In this document: piece after piece, positions 23,027 to 34,365 of the stretch | How positions within the stretch are numbered: the stretch's first letter is position 1 | Layout of the letters: each line of letters starts with the position of its first letter | Made by a program: the position numbers and the translations under genes | NCBI RefSeq assembly: GCF_037975245.1 | Contig: NC_092565.1 | Location: 3,753,999 to 3,817,998, forward strand | Source: Apostichopus japonicus | Taxonomy: Eukaryota; Echinodermata; Holothuroidea; Aspidochirotida; Stichopodidae | Direction of reading: 5' to 3' | DNA: 64,000 nt | Notes under the pieces: generated by a model | The model's input: the letters and a program-made list of their open reading frames with translations, nothing else | Databases searched by the model: none | Told to the model about the DNA's origin: nothing

Positions 23027-24093
23027 GTATGTTGTTCTGATTATGTATACCATCTGTGTTTTTTATTAATGCTTAACTCGGTTACATTTCTCACAGAGAC
23101 ATCAAACATGATGATAATATCTGAAAAGCTTCCCACATCGATGGAGTTGCTTCATTTTCCATCTATGTTTGGCATCTCCCATCCCACCTCCCCCCACCCT
23201 TTTTTTCCCACAAATGGGATACATTTTTGTTTGATATTTGTGCATTTTTGATATAAATTAATGTACTGCATGTTTCATATTAATGCACTTTTTTTGTATA
23301 AATGTTTAGTTTAAGTCGAGATGACTTTATTGTCATGTAACAGCATGAAATATAATGAATTTACTCTCTTAAGGTCCCTTAGGATATTTCTAGGCTCTTT
23401 CGCCTAACGTTAACTGAACCCCCCCTCCCCCAGGGCAAGGTTCACATTCTGCACCTATCCCGTAACGACATTACGTTATGATGAGTAGCTATTGTATTAT
23501 TTCAGATGTCACCTCCACAGAGCTCTTAACATAATAATAATAATAATATACAGTTCTTATAAAGCGCAAAAAAACATTAAAAAAATTTTGATGCGCTGAA
23601 AAACACACCCACCTTTTTACAATGATCATTATCTCTAAACATAGGACAGGCTTGTTAACTGAGATCTGTTGACCATAAACAATACATGGGATGCTGAGGG
23701 GTAGGGGGGGCGGTGAGGTTGATATGAAGATATATTACTGTATAAACATGAAGTGCAGCATCAACACAACCAGGTCCGTGGTCAGGATCGTCTTTCGTGT
23801 TTCTGTTGGAAACGTGACGGCATCAGTTTAACGGCACAAACAACACATGTAACAGGGCATCAAATATTCAGGGTGACATTGTTGTGATATCAGCAACGGT
23901 TTGGTGTTAGTGGGATTCCTAAAAACTGCTTCTCCTAATTAGGCCGGGGATGTAAGTGGTAGGGAGTATCTGGATGACTTTCCCCACCCCCTTCCTCCAT
24001 CCCTATCATACTTGCGAGGCATTGTAATGGATATATTGTTATGGAAAATACATTTGATAATCAATTAATTTTAATTTGTCGTGCTTAATTCAG
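23027..24093. other. Intron 22
   Basis: AT-rich, with an (ATA)n stretch near 23533. No coding exon is seen. Confidence 0.7.
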
Positions 24094-24207
24094 CCACCCC
24101 TTGCGACATGTCGTCCTGCCTGAATGGTGGCACCTGCATCCCTGTGTCACTGGCTGAATTCATTTGTGTTTGTTCAGGGTGTTTCAGAGGAGACCGATGT
24201 GAAACTG
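24094..24207 (+). CDS. Exon 23: EGF-like domain with seven cysteines
   Basis: Acceptor ttaattcag, donor GTAAGT; 114 bp, phase 1-1. Besides the six EGF cysteines it has one more two residues after C5 (CSGCF), the position used by exons 24-27. It lacks their partner cysteine before C4, so it has an odd cysteine. Confidence 0.92.
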
Positions 24208-24877
24208 GTAAGTCCCTACCAATGAATCAGATTCTAGTGTATAACTGCAATTGTATATACTAATGACTATCGATATGAAATCACAGAGAGGAACTGTTAT
24301 GTTGCTAGCACCAGTGCCGTTTGCCCGAACATGCAGAGGTTAATATCAGAGCTGCCAACATACAGTACCTGTCTTTCAAAACTTTAGGGAGATGACCAAT
24401 TTTTTCCATCACCAAATATTCAGGCGATTGTGGAAACAATCAGGAGAATGGGACAAAATCCCTCTAAAACAGCATAGCAATATAAAAAGTAAGGTAGAAA
24501 CTGTTTTTTTTTGTTGTTACGTCACCTCTGCAACAACTAGACAGACCGCATTGAAGTAATTATTTATTTTGTCTTGTACATGTGAGTAATTTATTAATGC
24601 TACTGATAAGATACAAAATTAGCATATCACAGTAGAGATTTTTGTTGCAGTTGCTTTTTTGAAGAAATTAGCTTTTCATGCTAAATAACAGTTTGGAGCA
24701 ACTAACTATATTTATTTGGCTTGCTATCTACAGTATCATAAAAAATAAATAAGATGTAATCAATATATAATATTAACAGCAAAGAGTAAATTTGTTTGAA
24801 TTCGTCAGGCAGATTGTTACCATTTTTGTTCATATATGAAAGCTTTCTTCACAATTCTCTTCTTGCCTGCATTTCAG
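24208..24877. other. Intron 23
   Basis: No coding exon is seen. Confidence 0.7.
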
Positions 24878-25000
24878 TGGCAGATGCTTGCAGCAACAGC
24901 CAGTGCCAAAATGGTGGTACATGTCAACTTTACATTGGGTCATGTGACCAATATTTCTGCCAGTGCCCGCCATGTTTTACAGGCACTGAATGTCAATTGA
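24878..25000 (+). CDS. Exon 24: eight-cysteine EGF variant
   Basis: Acceptor gcatttcag, donor GTAAGT; 123 bp, phase 1-1. Spacing from C3 is C-x6-C-x4-C-x-C-x2-C-x5-C. The two extra cysteines (in the C3-C4 and C5-C6 loops) are well placed to pair. CQNGGTC fits the O-fucose site. Confidence 0.93.
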   Translation, partial: WQMLAATASAKMVVHVNFTLGHVTNISASARHVLQALNVN

Positions 25001-25610
25001 GTAAGTACTGGTTAACTTTTTATGCAGTGTTTGTCTTGATGGTGTAGGATTCTTTATTTTTTCGGGGGCAGGGGTGGGGTGGGGGTGTTGGTGTATGTAT
25101 TTTTGGGGGGGAAGGGAATTGAACTTTTGCATTAGGAAAGGGGAAGGAGTCTTATGTGTCCTTGGAAACACCCTAAATGCTAGAAACACACAAATGTTGC
25201 CAGGTCATCCTCGAGGAGACATTTAATTTTAATTGGATAATTTTACTTCTCTGTTTCTGTCCAAAAGTGCATGTCATGTCGGAACCATCTTCAACCCCCC
25301 CCCCCTCCTGTCCCTCACCCCCTCACACTGCGTGTTTGGGTCTGATGATCTGTATTAAACCTTGCACCTTATAATGATTTTCATGCAGTAAATGATTCAT
25401 AACATACAGCAGAAGCTACATGGTGTCGCAATACAAATCAAGTCTTTAAACACTTCAATGCATTTTTATTTTTTATTTGATATATATATATATCTATTTT
25501 CTTTATCTTTTGTGTGTCTTCATTTTATGCTCAATATTCTCTCAACAACTAAAGGCACATTCTGGTTTTAATACACCTGTAACAACTCTCTTTATTGTTT
25601 CACCATAAAG
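25001..25610. other. Intron 24
   Basis: G-rich near 25063-25110, C-rich near 25295-25325. No coding exon is seen. Confidence 0.7.
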
Positions 25611-25733
25611 GAGCTGACGCATGTGCCTTGACTCAGTGTGCTAATGGTGCTGTATGCACACCTGTTGGTACTAGCTGTACTGAATACAGCTGTCAATGCC
25701 AGGGCTGTTTCACTGGACCTGGTTGTGACCAAG
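25611..25733 (+). CDS. Exon 25: eight-cysteine EGF variant
   Basis: Acceptor caccataaag, donor GTAAAC; 123 bp, phase 1-1. Same eight-cysteine spacing as exon 24. Confidence 0.92.
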
Positions 25734-26296
25734 GTAAACTGGTTTTGTCTTTCATTTTATGTCTTAAAATTTGACTAACACGGAAAAGACCAGTTGTATC
25801 TTTGGTGCCGTCTTCAGGGTGACCAGCGATCGGCATATTATTAGGCCCATTACAGAGGAGCATCCCTTAGGCATTGAAGACCCACCAGACCCTCCGTCAC
25901 CCATCAGAATGCAAGACAGCTAGCTTGGAATATGGACTTGTTAAAAACATATTTGTGACCCTATAAAAAGTTTTTGCAACCAATTTTGGGGTCGTGCGCC
26001 AGAGATTGCGAAATGTCCAAGTATAGACTTAATCAAATAATCATTGATATATCTAGTTTTCGAACTGTCGAAGTATAGACTTATAGTCAATGATCATTGA
26101 TCTATATATCTAGTTGATGCCACAGTAATAGCTCACTCCTAATAAGAAGTATAGTGCTGGAGTATATAAAAGTTGTTTGCGTTCTGAAGGAATATAATAA
26201 TATTTCAAAAATTTACTTGCTTGCTTCACCTACCGTGTAGTGACAATGAGTATAACATTTTATTTTACTTGACCTGTGGTTTTGCCTCTGTTTCAG
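25734..26296. other. Intron 25
   Basis: A local repeat of a gaagtatagactta-like segment occurs near 26018-26083. No coding exon is seen. Confidence 0.7.
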
Positions 26297-26419
26297 TATT
26301 AGACGCCTGTTTGAACAATCCATGTCAGAACGGAGGGATTTGCAGGCCAGTCGATGGCTCGTGTACGTCTTATACATGTGAATGCCAAGGCTGCATCTCT
26401 GGCTTCAACTGTGAATTAG
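26297..26419 (+). CDS. Exon 26: eight-cysteine EGF variant
   Basis: Acceptor ctgtttcag, donor GTAAGT; 123 bp, phase 1-1. C1-x4-C2-x5-C3-x6-C-x4-C4-x-C5-x2-C-x5-C6. Confidence 0.93.
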
Positions 26420-27034
26420 GTAAGTACTGGTCTATCACAGCGTGACAGTACCCCACTGTATGGTTAAAAGGTATATTCCAGTAGCAGCCAGTGTGGCTGT
26501 AGGAGAAGACTGATTGTGATGCTACATACACAGCCTGGCAATTTACCTAAAGAGGAAAGAACCATACCAGACTCCTACTAGAAAATGACACACCAAGATC
26601 CTGATTTAAACCAGGCTATATATGGTAGATGGATGGTTAATTATCTAATTGCCCTATCGGTTTAACCTTACTCAGAACCGGTCTATTGCTGGATGCACAT
26701 TTCTTGTGCAAAATTATTTTATTTGTAGATGAACGGTTTGTACGCCATAAAAATGAGGAAAGCCATTTCCTATTTAAGTCAATGTTGTTTGATCAATTCG
26801 GTGCTGGCAAAAATACAGTCATAAAATTTCTCCAAAATTTTTTCCCCCTATCTTGCAATCAAACATATCATCAAGATGTGGTAAACATTGACAATTTTGT
26901 CACCAAAAGTTTTGATTGAGCAATATCCATCTAATTTTGAGCTGCTGTGGGAATAAAAAATAAAACAAGTTGTTCTTTTCTGGGTGATATCACTATTGAC
27001 ATGTCTTTGTTTTTTCTTGTTTTGATTCAAACAG
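26420..27034. other. Intron 26
   Basis: No coding exon is seen. Confidence 0.7.
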
Positions 27035-27157
27035 CTTTCAACCCCTGTCAGAATCAGCCGTGCCGTAACGGTGGTCTTTGCATAAACGATGCCAATTCAT
27101 GCACAGCTTATACATGCCAGTGTTCGCAATGCTTCACAGGTTTCCAGTGTGAGCTAG
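27035..27157 (+). CDS. Exon 27: eight-cysteine EGF variant
   Basis: Acceptor ttcaaacag, donor GTATTC; 123 bp, phase 1-1. Same spacing as exons 24-26. Confidence 0.93.
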
Positions 27158-27483
27158 GTATTCTCATATTTCGCCACTAAGTTCTTTAATAAATTTGAAG
27201 ACTTTTTATTGTTTCTGGTTTATGGACTTTATTGCTCATAAAATAGTGAAGTTTATATGATGTTTCAGTAGTGTGCCAACTTAATTGCTATTCATATTTG
27301 CACTTGCCCACTTTGCATAGATTTTGCGATGCAATCCTGGATAAGTTATTCCCTGATAATTTGAATTCAAGTGAATCAAGTGGGATATAACCAGACAGCC
27401 AATTTTAGCCTACATTATGTCAACTTTAATATGCAATTTTATCCATTTTTTCTTCTTCAATTTCTTTTGACTCTTTTCTGCAG
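27158..27483. other. Intron 27
   Basis: No coding exon is seen. Confidence 0.7.
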
Positions 27484-27618
27484 AAATGTTGAACCCTTGT
27501 GTTAGTGGCTTGCCATGCAACAATGGAGGTACTTGCATACCTAGCCCTGTGGATGGTGGATGCCGTGCCTTCAGTTGTATCTGTGCAAACGGCTTTGGAG
27601 GACCCACCTGTCTTGAAG
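27484..27618 (+). CDS. Exon 28: EGF-like domain with seven cysteines
   Basis: Acceptor ttttctgcag, donor GTTTGT; 135 bp, phase 1-1. It keeps the extra cysteine four residues before C4 (GGC-x4-C) but has lost the partner after C5 (CANGF). This is the mirror image of exon 23. Confidence 0.92.
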
Positions 27619-28202
27619 GTTTGTTCTACAACTCACTGTGATGACCAGATATGTAGAACTATCATCTTAATACACAAAACTTTTACCAACATATAGTATA
27701 GGATACCATCAAAATTTTACAGTTCAGCAGTGCAGGGGTTTGAGCTTCGAGAATTGCAGTAATTAAAGGCATATATAAAATGTTATTGTTACGAAAAAGG
27801 AACTTAACTACATGCTGTTTTCCACATATGCAATCTCTCAAAATTGAAATTTATCCACGTTCAAGGCCTATGGAAATTGACTTTACTTCTAGTGTGTGAA
27901 GGTTTTGGGCAAGAAAAAGTGAAAACATGAAATTATATTTCCTTTTCTTCCAGATGATATGAAACACATCAGTGTTGTATTTCTTTATTTTTAGACCATA
28001 AAATTTGCAAACTGCCATGCATGTTATTGTGGACTTGGAACCCTCCCCCTCCCTCCAGCTTCCCTCCCTCCCTGTCTCAATGGAGATCTGTCATCACTTA
28101 TTTATCACTTAGTTAATACATCTGAAGGTAGGGTGTATAGCTTTAAGGAAGGGAGGAAAAAATGAAACAATTTGAGGTTTAACTTCATCATGTATCAATA
28201 TG

Positions 28203-28360
28203 GTTTGTATTGGGAAGTAATAGACCAGAATGCCAACAAGCCAAGAATAACAGCCCTGTTGCTAAAAAGTAGCCTATCGTCTTTCCATTTATCAGTAGGG
28301 GTTTGTATTGGGAAATGATAGATAAGAATGCCAACAAACCAAGAATAACATTCCCTGCCG
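28203..28360. repeat. Tandem duplication, about 100 bp
   Basis: Two copies of a segment beginning gtttgtattggga and ending accaagaataaca. Confidence 0.85.
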
Positions 28361-28420
28361 ATATAAAGCAGCTTGTCATGTTTCTGTTTAAACATGAAAG
28401 AGAACAGAGAAAAAAGTTTT

Positions 28421-28489
28421 GGCTAGAACAGAATTCGAACCAGTGACCTGAGGATTACAATCCCCGAGGCCAATGAACCATATCCAGCC
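28421..28489 (-). mobile_element. tRNA-like unit (SINE head or tRNA pseudogene)
   Basis: Reading the minus strand, the ends can form a seven-base-pair acceptor stem (GGCTGGA with TCTAGCC, one wobble). A B box GGTTCGAATTC lies in place, and an A-box-like TGGTTCATTGG is present. Anticodon and T stems are imperfect, so a functional tRNA is unlikely. Confidence 0.5.
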
Positions 28490-28618
28490 CTTATAGTACC
28501 AACTGAACTTTATCCAGCCCTTATAGTACAAACTGAACTATATTGAGCCCTTGTAGTACCAACTGAACTATATCCAGCCCTTATAGTACAAACTAAACTA
28601 TATCCAGCCCAATTATAG
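28481..28618. repeat. 30-bp minisatellite, 4.5 units
   Basis: Units begin tatccagcccttatagtacc at 28481, 28511, 28541, 28571 and 28601. The first unit overlaps the end of the tRNA-like sequence. Confidence 0.95.
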
Positions 28619-28834
28619 TTGGAAGTAGGCAATCCCTATGCAAGTAGCCATTTCTTTTCTAGGGGGCACTGTTCATAAGCCACAGTACCCCATTGTACGC
28701 TGTTTAATAATTAGAGATCATCACACCCAGTTTCATTTGATATAACATTCCCAGAAAAGAAAACAATGTACTTCAGCTCTCTTTTTTTTCCTTTGTATGT
28801 TAAACTTCATTGTGTTTTAATAATATTGGTGTAG

Positions 28835-28981
28835 GTATGGGTTCACAAGTCCTCACGGCCACTGATCCCTGTGTCAGCATACCCTGTCGTAATGGAGCAT
28901 CATGCATATCCCGTGGGGCAGAGAGTTACTATTGCATCTGCAGAAATGGTTACCGTGGAAATAACTGCGACGATGCAATTG
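28835..28981 (+). CDS. Exon 29: EGF-like domain
   Basis: Acceptor attggtgtag, donor GTAAGG; 147 bp, phase 1-1. Six cysteines, CRNGASC fits the O-fucose site. A second AG at 28849-28850 would give an in-frame shorter exon, so the start is uncertain; the EGF domain is unaffected. Confidence 0.88.
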
Positions 28982-29416
28982 GTAAGGAAAGATCAAAAGA
29001 CACTTATTCATACCAATCTCTTGCGATATGCTGTACTTATAGAAATTTAGATGCAAAAGTAAAAACTTTTAGCTTATACATGAAACAGCTTCATTTGATG
29101 GTTTTTGTTATATTTTAACATTTAAACAGTCACAATTTTTTAAGTTGTAAGCAGAACAATTAACAGTCAAATTAACACTTAAATGTCATTGAGTCTATCA
29201 CCATGTAGTTGTAACCATCAAATCCTAAAATATAAGCAGGCATTATAAATCATGTTGATTCATCTGAACTTTTGTGTCATGTGGCCATTCATGTTAAAAG
29301 CTCTAATGCGAGCACTATTGTGAATTAATTACTCTGAGATGGAATTCATTATGGCAGCTTCAGATGTATCTGAATTATCTATGCGGAAAACCTGAAAAAG
29401 TGAGAGAGTTGTTTTC

Positions 29417-29745
29417 AATTGGTTAAGGCAGAGGACTTAAGATCTAAGGTTTGCAGGTTCGAGTCCTGGCGAGCTCATTACGTTGTGTCCTTTGCCTCTC
29501 TTCACCCAGATGTATAAAGTGGGCACTTGCGAGATAAATACAGTTGCGTGTGCCGGTTTGTGGCAGCACCATATGGGAAGTCCCCCAGGGGCCACGTAGA
29601 TGTGGTGCACTGCAGTGCCCCAGAAGGGATTGTTTGAATTGTGCACATGCACTTTGGTGTGTGGGTGTGACAAGTTACCATATGCATATTACCAGGGGTT
29701 AAAGATCTGCTTTATTGGCTCCAATTATAGCACGCCTTAACCTTA
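29417..29745 (+). mobile_element. SINE-C, tRNA-derived, fullest copy
   Basis: The head has an A-box-like attggttaagg and a B box GGTTCGAGTCC followed by ctggcgag. The body recurs at 7275-7440 and the head at 48615-48755. Confidence 0.8.
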
Positions 29746-29748
29746 ACC

Positions 29749-29970
29749 TTAAATATCTCTGTGCCAGAAGGCACACAAGTCCCGGACATCAATCCTCCAC
29801 TGGGTCCGGTTTGCAGCTGCGTGGCGTGCAGAGTTCCATGTACTCCAGCCTGCCCAGTTCCGCTCCACCTCCACCATTCGTCGCCACGTGGTTTTGGGGC
29901 GGCCTCTTTTCCTTCTTCCTTCAAGTGTCCATCCGAGGGCCACAGCACAGTCGTCGTTTTTGTCTTTCAA
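29749..29970 (-). mobile_element. LINE (non-LTR retrotransposon) ORF2 C-terminal fragment
   Basis: The minus frame reads LGWTLEGRRKRGRPKTTWRR, then a W-rich segment with TQWRIDVRDLCA. This is the conserved C-terminal tail of non-LTR reverse transcriptase polyproteins. Only about 70 residues remain, so it is a 5'-truncated dead copy. Short taaggt repeats follow at its 3' side. Confidence 0.85.
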
Positions 29971-30738
29971 TTATAGCAAGCTATAGCTAGGAAATTTCTT
30001 TGATTACGTTATCGAACTGCCATGGTCGTAAATCGACCTCAGGCTCCACAATTAGCCTGCACAAGTTCTTAACACCATTGGGCTCTTTGTTTTAACACTG
30101 GAAATATGTTCATGTCTACAGTGTAGTAAATCATAGTGTTCACACATAGACCCTCATACGAGAACAAATATGTGGCAGGCGTTGCAGACTAATTGGTAAA
30201 AAGAGGTCATGTTACGACCAAGGCAGGCCGTTTACGTAATCTCAAGAAACTTTTCATGATAGCTTGCTATAGTTGGGGTCTATACAGAAGACCTTTAACT
30301 GTTGTAAAGTCGTGTAAAACTTAAACAAAAATTAGCCATTTTCATAGTCCTGTGATTGTAATTGTTCATATTTTCAGAAAGTTTTCAGATGAACAAATGC
30401 AATACTACAAAAGCTGTTTATCACTGAATTGGTTAACCTCACAGTAGAGTAACAATATAATTGTGGGTCTAATTGTACGTCAAAGGAAATCAAACAAAAC
30501 CCTAATATAATTAATTTAATAAATTCAACAAATTCTCGCAAGCATTTTTATCAGTTCATCAGAATTAATGTTTGAAACATTAGTTCATAAATGTCAGCTT
30601 CAGTATAAAAATTACAGCTCTTTAATGAATGTGTTCCTGGGGAAAGTATTTTGTACTTCAAGAATTAACTTGGATAATTGCAGGGTTCTTATTTTTTGGG
30701 GAGGCATAAAATGTAATATTTGTTTAATTTCTCTACAG

Positions 30739-30894
30739 ATGGTGGTTCTGTTCAGAGTTCTTGTTTTGCGGGTTTTTGCCGAAACGGAGGGACCTGCTTT
30801 GACAGCTCTGTGTCCAGTCAGCCATTAACAACCTTCCAGTACAGCTGCCTCTGCCCTACAGGGTTTACTGGCCAAGGATGTATGCTGCAAACAT
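30739..30894 (+). CDS. Exon 30: EGF-like domain
   Basis: Acceptor tctctacag, donor GTGAGA; 156 bp, phase 1-1. Six cysteines with a long C3-C4 loop; CRNGGTC fits the O-fucose site. Confidence 0.92.
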
Positions 30895-32476
30895 GTGAGA
30901 AAGCACACACAGTGTTACTGTTTAGACTCATTGCGCACTGAATTATTTATTTTTTTATTTATTTTTTCATTAATTCTGTTATTATATTTTATTTTTTAAT
31001 ATTTTTTTCTCTTTTGTATTTTGTCCAACATGCAGAGTATATACATGCTTAACCTATGGTAATATCAATGGATATCTACTGCTTTGACCATCAGCCTGGT
31101 CATTGCATATAGCAACTTTGTAAGGGTTTCCATTTAGGTTGTTTTACTTATTGTTTAAGTCATCAGTGTAAGAGGTATGGGTTTCAAAATTATGGTGATA
31201 TAGTTAATTCTCATTGATAAATGAATCGAACAAACTTTGCAACTAGCTCTACTTTTTAGAGTCGAGACAATGCATTTAAACAAATGCAGCGCTTTTTATT
31301 AAGAAAATGAAAAACTCAGCATTGTTAATAGTATATATGTAAAGGATAATTTTTGGAAGGCGTTAGAATCATTTTGTGTATGTTTGGTTCAAACGATAGA
31401 AAGACAACAAACAACACATTATTACTGGGGGATTTTTTGGGGGGGGGGGAACTTGACAGATTTGTGTGTATTTCATCAAAATCACACACATAGGGAATAA
31501 TATTTATTACCCTTTGGAACACACTGCCTGAATATATTCACAGAAATCGACCTTCCCTTCTTATGCTATATATGCCTGCAACCACACAACCACACACATA
31601 AACACACACAGGTTTAATACCTCATACTATGGAAATAATGTAAATGTTCATCCCTTTGGATGCAAGTTCATCCCTTTTTTTGCAAATCAATCCCTTTGTA
31701 TGCAAATCAATCCCTTTGTATGCAAATCAGTCCCTTTGTATGCAAGTGCATCTCTGCAAAGTTCATCCTTTTGGATACAAAATTATGCACTCTTCACTGA
31801 CATTTAACCTTACATTTATACAGCTGAAAGCAGTTATTGACATTGATTTGTCATTGATAAATCCCTCCCGGATTCATAACAAAATGAAGAAAACATCCAA
31901 AAAATTTGAAAATTTCATGATAAGATTTATATATACTTATGTGGAAATATTGACAAACCTGTTAGAGTCGCCGATGGAATCACAAATGACTCAATGAGTA
32001 GTGGAAATTCATCATTTGGTGAAAAATACATAGTAAGGTGTCTTTAAGTTGGATCAATTTAAACATATCTTGATTGATACTAGTAAGAACTGATAAACTT
32101 GCAAGAAGTGGAAACCAAATGCAGTCTTCTATTTTAAGATCAGTGTTGTGACAGGTCACAAAATATTGAGCTAGTGACTCGAAGATTGTGAAAGATTTTC
32201 CCCATGAAGATAATTCAATGACCTGCAGAGTAAATAATTGAATTTGAGTCAGGAAGATCTCTGGTTGCGACTGACCTCAAGGTCAAATGAGGTGTTACAA
32301 CGACTGTCTGTCTCATATTATGATGCCAGAATTATCTTTGCTGATGCTGTGAAAGTTTAGTCATAAACCGTAAATAATGATTTGATAATATGATATCAAA
32401 CAAAACTCCATGAATAATGAACTAATTATTAACATCTCAAGTATTGTTCTTATTAAATGCGGCAATTTCTCTCCAG
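30895..32476. other. Intron 30
   Basis: Contains a T-rich tract (30940-31020), a G-run near 31436-31450 and a 20-bp minisatellite. No coding exon is seen. Confidence 0.7.
31650..31785. repeat. 20-bp minisatellite, about 6 units
   Basis: The unit reads aaatcaatccctttgtatgc with variants; it produces a spurious open frame. Confidence 0.9.
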
Positions 32477-32632
32477 CTCTTGCACCATTTCTTGACGAGT
32501 GTGGCAATCTACCAGTGGACTATTGCGGCACGAACGGCTTTTGCCGTAATCTCTACCAGAGCACGTTTGCTGACATACTCCCCATCTGTGACTGCGCTCC
32601 CGGCTTTGCTGGTCAGTTTTGTAACATTCTCG
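32477..32632 (+). CDS. Exon 31: EGF-like domain
   Basis: Acceptor ttctctccag, donor GTGAGT; 156 bp, phase 1-1. Six cysteines with atypical long C1-C2 and C3-C4 loops; ends CDCAPGFAG-x2-C. Confidence 0.9.
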
Positions 32633-32654
32633 GTGAGTTTTTTGTTCTTCTTAA

Positions 32655-32800
32655 AATGTAAGCTCAAATTAAAAATAAGAATAATAAAAAAATAATATAA
32701 AATAAAATGTAAGCCCAAATAAAATATAAAACAAAAAATATAAAATAAAATGTAAGCTCAAAATAAAAATAAGAATAATCAAAAATAATATAAAATCCCA
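32655..32800. repeat. A-rich tandem duplication
   Basis: Repeated aaaatgtaagctcaaa and ataatataaaat segments. Confidence 0.85.
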
Positions 32801-33477
32801 ATTTAAGCTGTCATCAATCCTTTATTGAAATAAACAGCGGGAACATTTAAAATGGATAATTTGCTGATAGTTACCAAGGAGACAAAAATATTTCATAAAG
32901 TACTAGTTGAAAACTTTATCTCATTATCTTCAAATGATCTAGAAATAGTCTCTGGAAGGGAACTATTAAAGATTCATTTACTTTTAGGAAATGAACCACA
33001 GTAGGTGATGGGTGTTGTCATTGTGGTTTGTCAAAATAAGTACTATTTCATTTAAAACCTTGTTATTTAGTGGTTCTTAAATTTTAATGCAATTTTAATA
33101 TGTTTACTTGGCTTTAAATATACTCTGAGATCAGGGTTCATATAAATGCAACGTTTGATTCTTATTTCCCTCCCTGTGGATAAGTAATTTGTACATTATA
33201 AAGAATGGCAAATAGATTTTCTGCTCAGTTGCAATGGTCATTTTCACTGCTGTTGTCATGGAAATACATTCTTCATCAAAAAGACCACAAACTTCAAAAA
33301 AGTCCCATCTCTGCAATCAAATATGCTATCATGAGCACATTTTCACCATTAAGTTACAAATATAGAAATTTCACAGCAAATTCAGTTTTGAAACAGTCAT
33401 TTTTGACCGTGTCATATATAAAACTCTATTACCAAACAATATTGGCAAAAGTCTGATAATGTTTCATTTATCTTTAG

Positions 33478-33630
33478 TGCTGGATTCTTCTGTGTCTTTT
33501 GTTGATGAGCCATATCATCTGATTGTTGCCTTCACAAATCGTTTTAATAGCTCGTTAGTTCCTCAGCCTTTAATTCTTGATACTGAACTTAACTCTGTTA
33601 AACACACATGCATGGTTCCTGCACAGTCTG
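33478..33630 (+). CDS. Candidate exon 31b (no recognised domain)
   Basis: An open 153-bp segment lies between an acceptor with a fair pyrimidine tract (tttatctttag) and a donor GTAAAA. It is exactly 51 codons and phase 1-1, matching its neighbours. The 51 residues contain one cysteine, one potential N-glycosylation site (NSS) and no EGF or HYR pattern. It could be a linker, or an open frame by chance. Confidence 0.3.
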
Positions 33631-34245
33631 GTAAAAGCAGGGGAATAGTAAAACCTCTTTCCTTGGTCTTTAAAGTCCACAAATTATGCAGTTTCGTCTG
33701 AAATAGTGATGATGACAAATCCTATTTTGAACTCATCTTCTTAGATGTGACATGAAGTTTTGCGAAGCAAGGTTTGTTACAGGAGTGATATAAAGTTAAT
33801 GACATTATAATCAAACTATGGTAAAAAATGATGGTCGTATGACATGTCATATGTTTGGTGTTCATGGCTCTTCTGAAATTGCCCCCTCACCAAATACTCA
33901 TGTAGATGTTAGGCTTATTATAGTTAGCCTAACATTAGTTCATCATTAGTGTGTATAGGCTTCATGGCAAACCAAATTCAGGTAAAGACATATTTTGGTT
34001 TTGAAAAAGTCCAGAATTTTATTTGTTTAAAAGTATTTAAACTAATCAAATTCAAATCAAATGTGTGGGAACATCATTTTCCTTTGCCAAGACTGTCAAC
34101 TACACTAAATGCATTTTGCTCCGAAACAAGTTTCTTGTATCCAGACTTTATATCAATTTATCCCACTGCATCAAAACTTTCTGTAAAATTTGGGAGTTTT
34201 CTTTAATTTTTTTAAATCTTTTCTATTGCATTCCTTTTCTCATAG

Positions 34246-34365
34246 TTGCAGATCCATGTTTAACTAGCCCTTGCCGTAATGGTGGTCAGTGCATGACCTT
34301 TGGCCTTTACTTTGTCTGCCTGTGTCAGAGACCATTCGGAGGAGAAACTTGTGAATTATTGGCAG
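34246..34365 (+). CDS. Exon 32: EGF-like domain (last before the branch point)
   Basis: Acceptor tctcatag, donor GTATGA; 120 bp, phase 1-1. Six-cysteine EGF. It ends in phase 1, so it can join either exon 33 at 35944 or exon 34 at 43438. Confidence 0.92.

Larger units (their letters stand above)
27619..28834. other. Intron 28
   Basis: Contains a local duplication (28203-28360), a minus-strand tRNA-like unit (28421-28489) and a 30-bp tandem repeat (28481-28618). No coding exon is seen. Confidence 0.75.
28982..30738. other. Intron 29
   Basis: Contains SINE-C (29417-29745) and a LINE fragment (29749-29970, minus). An inverted tatagcaagct motif flanks 29972-30277. No coding exon is seen. Confidence 0.75.
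32633..34245. other. Intron 31 (may contain exon 31b)
   Basis: An A-rich duplicated segment lies at 32655-32800 and a candidate exon at 33478-33630. The rest shows nothing. Confidence 0.65.

Noticed and set aside
28851-28981. Alternative start of exon 29 at the second AG
   Set aside because: Possible and in frame, but the first AG after the pyrimidine-rich stretch is the usual choice; kept only as a note.
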